Below are positions 62,462-64,000 of a stretch of 64,000 nt of DNA, in pieces. A program made the position numbers and the translations under genes. The notes under the pieces were generated by a model. The model was not told the origin of the DNA and did not search any database. It saw only the letters and a program-made list of their open reading frames with translations. Within the stretch, counting starts at the first letter, position 1; every line of letters starts with the position of its first letter. Source of the stretch: Cyclobacteriaceae bacterium (GTDB taxonomy: Bacteria; Bacteroidota; Bacteroidia; Cytophagales; Cyclobacteriaceae); the NCBI GenBank assembly GCA_013141055.1, contig JABFRS010000001.1:372001-436000 (forward strand). Reading direction: 5' to 3'.

Positions 62462-64000
62462 CGCAGCACTTTAATCACTTGCACTTCCTGCCCGAATTTT
62501 ACTTTGAGGAAGTAAATCCCTGAAGGAAGATGCGTCTGGGAGAATGTGACCTGATGTTTTCCTTCTTCACGAAATTGGCTTTCCTCATAAAGTTTCCTTC
62601 CTGCAAGGTCGAGGATCTCTGCCCCTACTGTTCCGGCAACGCTTAGCTCATACTCTACCTGAAGCTGACTTGAGAAAGGATTTGGAAAGGCGGCAACTCT
62701 TAAACTTTTTGAAGTATTGAATTCTTCGACTCCAGTCGTGATACCCGGGATACTTGCATCCAGCCATTGAAGACGCTTGGTGGTCCAGTCCTTTAAGAAA
62801 TTAACTTCTGATTGGTAGGTATTGCCGACGAATGAATTAGGCCACACATAAGCACCCAGGACGGGCCATGCCTGAAAGTTCCGTTGCTGAGATTCAACGT
62901 TGAGTACGGTAGCAACCGAATCAATGTAGGTCATCACCTTTGAAGTCTGGAACGGACCGGCCCGCAAGTCACTCCATCTCGCAACGACCTGGGCTTTGAA
63001 GGCTTCGTCTTTAAACAGTCTGTTCCACCAGAACGGAGTCAGCCATCCGTCGGTGGGACATGTGTAGTTGTAGTCGATGACAAAACCTTCCGTTCCGCCT
63101 TTGATACAAAAGTCTACGTTGCCGAAGCCGAGATTGAAATCCCAGATAGGCCCCATAAAGATCTTTCCGCCATCAGAATCTTTCTTCTTATGCAGGTAGG
63201 TACTGAGGCGATAGGCATCAGGATTGCGCGACAGTTCATTCGCAATGAAATAGTCAACGAAGGAGTTTACGTCGATGTATTTCCTGTATCCGTTGGCAGG
63301 ATCTTTGAAATTCTCACCTGCTAAAGCTGTCTCAAAAGAGGCAAAGTAATTTTTAATGTATGCTTTCTGTTCGGGAGCAATGTCTTCCTGCTTGGGGTAA
63401 TCATATTGAAAGAAGGTAGTTTGATTTCCGCTTCTGTGAATGGGCGGAAAGGTTGAGGACCAGCCATCGCCCCCACTGCCGGTGGTCTTATCGATCTTGA
63501 CGATGTATCCACCGGTAAGATTGTCGCCTGATATTTCAGCAGGATCAAGCTTGTCAATGTTAACACGGTTCTTATCCCGTTTTACTTTTTCAAGGAGAAC
63601 ATAGACCCCCTGATAGACATTGTTCAATACTAGTTCGCAGTAGCGCGACCGCGATGCATAGTCACCCATGTCACGACCCAGCTTGTAGGCAAGCACATCA
63701 CGCATGAGACTCTTATCATTGTAAGGCGCAAAGAGCACCCAGTCATCTTTCTTTGGAAGGCCGAGCAGAGGAGCATCGATACCCTCGCCGGCGTTATCAC
63801 GGAGCTCGATGCCGTATTGCTTTTTAGGGAATAAGGTTTGAGAGGTAGATCCACGTCTTTCGATTCCGATCTTTCCGGAGAAGTTGTTGAAGGGATCATT
63901 CACATTATTTCTTACACCTACTCCATTATAAATGATCCCCATGTCAGCGGTGATCTTGGGTTCGTCAAGAATTTCCTGATTGGAAGTGTTGATTACTATG
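62455..64000 (-). CDS. secreted CotH-kinase-like protein with T9SS sorting domain, 5' end outside window
   Basis: The frame is open to the window end (64000); an internal ATG at 63942 is not the true start, because the codons upstream read VINTSNQEILDEPKITADMG, a continuation of the family. The CotH domain shows GIERRGSTSQTLFPKKQYGIEL, WVLFAPYNDKSLMRDVLAYKLGRDMG, CELVLNNVYQGVYVLLEKVKRDKNRVNI, NELSRNPDAYRLSTYLHKKKDS and GPIWDFNLGFGN. The last ~85 residues (AFPNPFSSQLQVEYEL, DLAGRKLYEE, LPSGIYFLKVKFG) are a T9SS type-A sorting domain. CotH proteins phosphorylate protein Ser residues in spores; a surface role is inferred here. Confidence 0.9.
   Translation of the reverse strand, partial: IVINTSNQEILDEPKITADMGIIYNGVGVRNNVNDPFNNFSGKIGIERRGSTSQTLFPKKQYGIELRDNAGEGIDAPLLGLPKKDDWVLFAPYNDKSLMRDVLAYKLGRDMGDYASRSRYCELVLNNVYQGVYVLLEKVKRDKNRVNIDKLDPAEISGDNLTGGYIVKIDKTTGSGGDGWSSTFPPIHRSGNQTTFFQYDYPKQEDIAPEQKAYIKNYFASFETALAGENFKDPANGYRKYIDVNSFVDYFIANELSRNPDAYRLSTYLHKKKDSDGGKIFMGPIWDFNLGFGNVDFCIKGGTEGFVIDYNYTCPTDGWLTPFWWNRLFKDEAFKAQVVARWSDLRAGPFQTSKVMTYIDSVATVLNVESQQRNFQAWPVLGAYVWPNSFVGNTYQSEVNFLKDWTTKRLQWLDASIPGITTGVEEFNTSKSLRVAAFPNPFSSQLQVEYELSVAGTVGAEILDLAGRKLYEESQFREEGKHQVTFSQTHLPSGIYFLKVKFGQEVQVIKVLRQ

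Overview
The window is a 64 kb piece of a Bacteroidota chromosome, most likely of the order Cytophagales; genus is not resolvable from what I see. The grounds are the type IX secretion system (T9SS) plug protein and two proteins with T9SS C-terminal sorting domains, Bacteroidota-type promoter elements (a -7 box close to TAnnTTTG, often with TTG 17-21 bases upstream), many proteins beginning with a signal peptide or lipobox, a PUR-family protein, a small histone-H1-like protein, and the mix of housekeeping genes. No rRNA, tRNA, prophage, transposase or CRISPR array was found.

Layout. 1-5.8 kb: end of an M28 peptidase, a zinc-ribbon protein, an MFS transporter, a Lys/Ala-rich nucleoid-type protein, a channel-like membrane protein with a degenerate filter, an SPFH protein, citrate synthase and an acyl-CoA-binding protein. 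5.8-12.5 kb: rsmE, ligA, a small conserved gene, dapA, an H1-like gene, an alpha-oxoamine synthase (sphingolipid or sulfonolipid type) and an outer-membrane protein. 12.6-17.6 kb: accC, a DUF1015 gene, maf, a heptosyltransferase-like GT9 and pyrophosphatase. 17.6-26.8 kb: adaptor/TolC efflux genes with an L-serine dehydratase beta subunit, an MBL-fold hydrolase, a Pif1/RecD-like helicase, thyA, a lipoprotein and a DUF4159 protein. 26.9-32.1 kb: a tightly overlapping alaS-gatB-TlpA operon. 32.2-35.8 kb: CapA-like protein, a MerR regulator, dprA and an HMG-CoA-lyase-like gene. 36-41.6 kb: a four-gene operon DUF1800 / DUF1501 (Tat-like signal plus T9SS tail) / outer-membrane barrel / lipoprotein. 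41.7-48.3 kb: murB, a 20-residue Lys/Ala micropeptide missed by normal ORF cut-offs, another Ala/Lys-tailed protein, dCMP deaminase, two exported proteins, a sorbosone-dehydrogenase-like lipoprotein and an ABC-F ATPase. 48.3-56.9 kb: an ECF sigma factor overlapping an anti-sigma/beta-barrel fusion, the T9SS plug protein, a Cas6-like protein standing alone, ychF, a PUR protein, a DUF58 protein, a ferredoxin and a LuxC-like acyl-CoA reductase. 57-64 kb: a membrane-anchored hypothetical protein and smc between two copies of a structured repeat, then a secreted CotH-like protein cut by the window end.

The most unusual items are: (i) a ~205 bp dispersed repeat present twice (57041-57245 and 62178-62383), both between convergent genes, with a perfect 14 bp hairpin and a second stem that shows a compensatory base-pair change between copies; (ii) a Cas6-family protein with no other cas gene or array nearby; (iii) an 11-bp tandem repeat array at 57490-57566 and a cluster of nested palindromes with the same 11-bp spacing at 24098-24136; (iv) a family of Lys/Ala-rich chromatin-like genes including a 20-residue micropeptide with its own promoter and terminator; (v) an apparent inner-membrane anti-sigma/outer-membrane barrel fusion.

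Starts were revised in many places from the longest possible reading frame to an internal ATG when the -7 promoter element, the preceding gene or the family's usual N-terminus demanded it; each case is noted in the entry. Functions rest on motif and family recognition by eye; no database search was run.
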